A DNA stretch of 64,000 nucleotides, taken from NCBI RefSeq assembly GCF_000515275.1, contig NZ_KI911560.1, positions 372,001 to 436,000 of the forward strand, read 5' to 3'. Positions within the stretch are counted from its first letter, which is position 1. The number at the start of each line of letters is the position of its first letter. The position numbers and the translations under genes are program-made. Of this stretch, positions 62,330 through 64,000 are shown piece by piece. This DNA is from Methylophilus sp. 5 (GTDB lineage: Bacteria > Pseudomonadota > Gammaproteobacteria > Burkholderiales > Methylophilaceae). The notes under the pieces were generated by a model, which saw only the letters and a program-made list of their open reading frames with translations, was not told the DNA's origin and did no database searches.

Positions 62330-63766
62330 ATGTGCCTGCTGCAACAAAGCTTCATAAAGCGTTTAGTCACTCCAGTCATGCATTCTTATCAACGATCTAT
62401 GCCAGTCATTGCTGCTATTCACAAACTCGGCAAATTAAGCCGGGCCAGTCAGGACACGCTCATTGTGATGACGGGCGTGGCGCTGACATTTGCCTGCTCG
62501 TCGCAATTTGACCTGGCCGAGCGGGTCAATGCCTGGCTATTAACTTATGAATACGCACAACTGGACGAAGTACCGCTCACCTTGTTTGTATTTGTGTTGT
62601 TGAGCGTGTGGTTCAGCCAGCGCCGCATGCGGGAGATTCATGCCGAAATTCAGCGTCGGCAACGCACAGAGGCGCAATTAAGCAGTAGCCAGCAGCTCTA
62701 TAAAACATTGTTTGACGGCGACCTGACCGGCAATGTCGTGCTGGATATTGATGGCAATATTGGTATGCACAATCGTGCGTTTGATCGTATCTGCCGCCCG
62801 ACCAGCGATCATAAAAACGCCTGCGGGCTGTTTTCGTTCGACTGGCCAACGTTTGTCTCGCAACTGCAATACCACCAGGAGCTCAACTTCAACAAGCTGC
62901 AAATCCGGCGGCCAGATGGCCTGCCCTGCTTTGTCGGCGCGCGTTTTGTGCATGTGCCGGCAGCAGATCGCAAACCGGCACAACTGCATGGTTACCTGGT
63001 AGACATGACCGAGCAGTGCCTGGTGGAGCTCGACTTAGAGCGCACGCTCAAAGAAAACCGCGTGCTGGCCCGCCACGCCATGCAAATGCAGGAGCAAGAG
63101 CGCAAATATATTGCCAGCGAAATTCATGATGAAACTGGCCAATACCTGACCGCCATCCGCATGGATGCACTCACCCTGCAAAAAAGCAGCCCCGATCAGG
63201 CGCATGTGATTGCGGTGAGAATTGCCTCTAATACCCAGCATGTGCAGCAGTCCATACGTGCGTTAATCAAGCACTTGCGGCCACCGGCACTCGACTCGCT
63301 GGGGCTGATTGGCGCCGTTGAGCGCCTGGTTAATGACTGGAAAAAACTCAATGTGTCTGTTGACTGCCACCTGGCGCTAGACACAGGCGAACAGACTTTG
63401 AACGAAGACACCAATATTGTTGCCTTTCGGGTCGTGCAAGAAGCGCTCACCAATATTTCGCGCCATGCCCATGCCAGCGAAGTCTGGATAGATATTCACA
63501 TCATCAAACGCCTTGATAAAGCCACGCTAAAAATTGAAATCCGTGACAACGGACAAGGCATGGATACCACGCAAGCCACCGAAGGCGTCGGGCTGGTCGG
63601 CATGCGCGAACGCATAGAATCGCTGCAAGGCAGCTTCAAACTCATGAGTGGCGTGCAAGCAGGCACCTTGATTACCGGCCTGTTGCCACTCAACTTGAGC
63701 AAGCAGGCGCGCCCTGCCTCATCTTTATTATCAGACCCGGGAGTGAACGACTATGCAACACCCTAA
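62330..63766 (+). CDS. membrane PAS histidine kinase, MxaY-like
   Basis: About 478 residues; starts are possible at 62279 (TTG), 62330, 62378 or 62399 with no strong ribosome-binding site. Two membrane helices (about 45-60 and 82-98), one PAS domain (LYKTLFDGDLTGNVVLDIDG), a HisKA_3 domain with the phospho-acceptor in QERKYIASEIHDETGQYLTA and a HATPase domain (RDNGQGMDTTQ, then GVGLVGMRERIESLQG). Transcribed divergently from mxaF, like the MxaY-type kinases of other methylotrophs. No response regulator follows immediately: the next gene is an exported protein that overlaps this one by 14 bases. Confidence 0.85.
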   Translation: MCLLQQSFIKRLVTPVMHSYQRSMPVIAAIHKLGKLSRASQDTLIVMTGVALTFACSSQFDLAERVNAWLLTYEYAQLDEVPLTLFVFVLLSVWFSQRRMREIHAEIQRRQRTEAQLSSSQQLYKTLFDGDLTGNVVLDIDGNIGMHNRAFDRICRPTSDHKNACGLFSFDWPTFVSQLQYHQELNFNKLQIRRPDGLPCFVGARFVHVPAADRKPAQLHGYLVDMTEQCLVELDLERTLKENRVLARHAMQMQEQERKYIASEIHDETGQYLTAIRMDALTLQKSSPDQAHVIAVRIASNTQHVQQSIRALIKHLRPPALDSLGLIGAVERLVNDWKKLNVSVDCHLALDTGEQTLNEDTNIVAFRVVQEALTNISRHAHASEVWIDIHIIKRLDKATLKIEIRDNGQGMDTTQATEGVGLVGMRERIESLQGSFKLMSGVQAGTLITGLLPLNLSKQARPASSLLSDPGVNDYATP

Positions 63767-64000
63767 ATGGTTAAGCCTGATTGCACTTGTTGTGCCTTTA
63801 CTGGCGGCGCCGTTGTCACTGCTTGCAAAAGACCTGCAAACAGAAGAACAACTGTTTTTACAAGCCTATAGTGGTCAATCGCGCCAGTTTGTCGAAGAAC
63901 AACTAGGCAAGCCAGTTAAAAAAGACGTCGCAGTCAAACCGCACAATGCCGATCAGATTTTGCAGGCACAACAGCAAGCGGCACCGGGCGCTGGCGAGCA
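63753..64000 (+). CDS. exported protein, truncated by the window end
   Basis: 82 codons visible. Signal peptide MQHPKWLSLIALVVPLLAAP (cleaved near AKD), then a Gln/Lys/Ala-rich mature part (EEQLFLQAYSGQSRQFVEEQ, and QILQAQQQAAPGAGE). No domain is recognised in the visible part. The start overlaps the kinase stop by 14 bases, so it is co-translated with the MxaY-like kinase and may be part of the same sensing system. Confidence 0.6.
   Translation, partial: MQHPKWLSLIALVVPLLAAPLSLLAKDLQTEEQLFLQAYSGQSRQFVEEQLGKPVKKDVAVKPHNADQILQAQQQAAPGAGE

Overview
The window is bacterial chromosome from a betaproteobacterial methylotroph, most likely a Methylophilaceae member (Methylophilus/Methylovorus type). 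The main evidence is a nearly complete mxa locus for calcium-type, PQQ-dependent methanol dehydrogenase at the right end (about 49-64 kb), two separate pqqA genes (41.2 and 42.4 kb) that encode the same PQQ precursor peptide, and betaproteobacterial housekeeping gene order elsewhere. No rRNA, tRNA, CRISPR array or insertion sequence was recognised. One short block, a nucleotidyltransferase/XRE pair at 42.6-43.9 kb, looks acquired.

Layout. 0-4.2 kb: the end of an RsuA-type pseudouridine synthase, a small multidrug/guanidinium exporter, a GAF-GGDEF protein and several small exported proteins (glycine zipper, lipocalin, BON, EF-hand/BON). 4.3-8.1 kb: an envelope-stress-like module in which a CHASE3-like histidine kinase and a NarL-type regulator flank a DUF883/YqjE pair, followed by a CheY-like receiver. 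8.1-17.6 kb: a phospholipase D lipoprotein, a TraB/GumN protein, a patatin membrane protein, a PhoD-like phosphatase and YgiQ. 17.9-22.6 kb: a Cache-PAS-GGDEF-EAL protein, then the N-degron transferases aat and bpt and an unknown protein. 22.6-32.1 kb: mtnA with a class II aldolase, tatD, ribD, a zinc-peptidase/ATP-grasp fusion, serC, nrdR and glyA. 32.1-41 kb: a probable nitrogen-regulated small RNA, an AsmA protein, iscX, two phosphohexomutases and an M48 peptidase. 41-47 kb: the two pqqA copies around a TauE exporter, the NTase/XRE pair, an EamA transporter, a DJ-1/DUF1330 pair and a LysR regulator with a tandem-repeated 3' end. 47-64 kb: a kinase/regulator pair, two YVTN propeller proteins, a thioredoxin-like protein, mxaD-L-K-C-A-S-R-I-G-J-F (all on the minus strand) and a divergent PAS-type kinase.

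How it fits together. MxaF/MxaI with cytochrome cL (MxaG) oxidise methanol in the periplasm. MxaJ and the R-S-A-C-K-L-D products are the maturation and calcium-insertion group. pqqA supplies the cofactor precursor. The kinase/regulator pairs at both ends of the locus are the best candidates for its control. A 15-bp motif is shared between the mxaF upstream region and the promoter of the 47-49 kb kinase/regulator operon, which supports this.

The most novel signal is at 32.25-32.44 kb. A perfect NtrC-type palindrome, an IHF-like site and a -24/-12 promoter precede a roughly 60-nt stretch with no reading frame, which contains anti-Shine-Dalgarno-like CU-rich segments and ends in a UUCG-capped terminator. 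I read it as a sigma-54/NtrC-driven small RNA.
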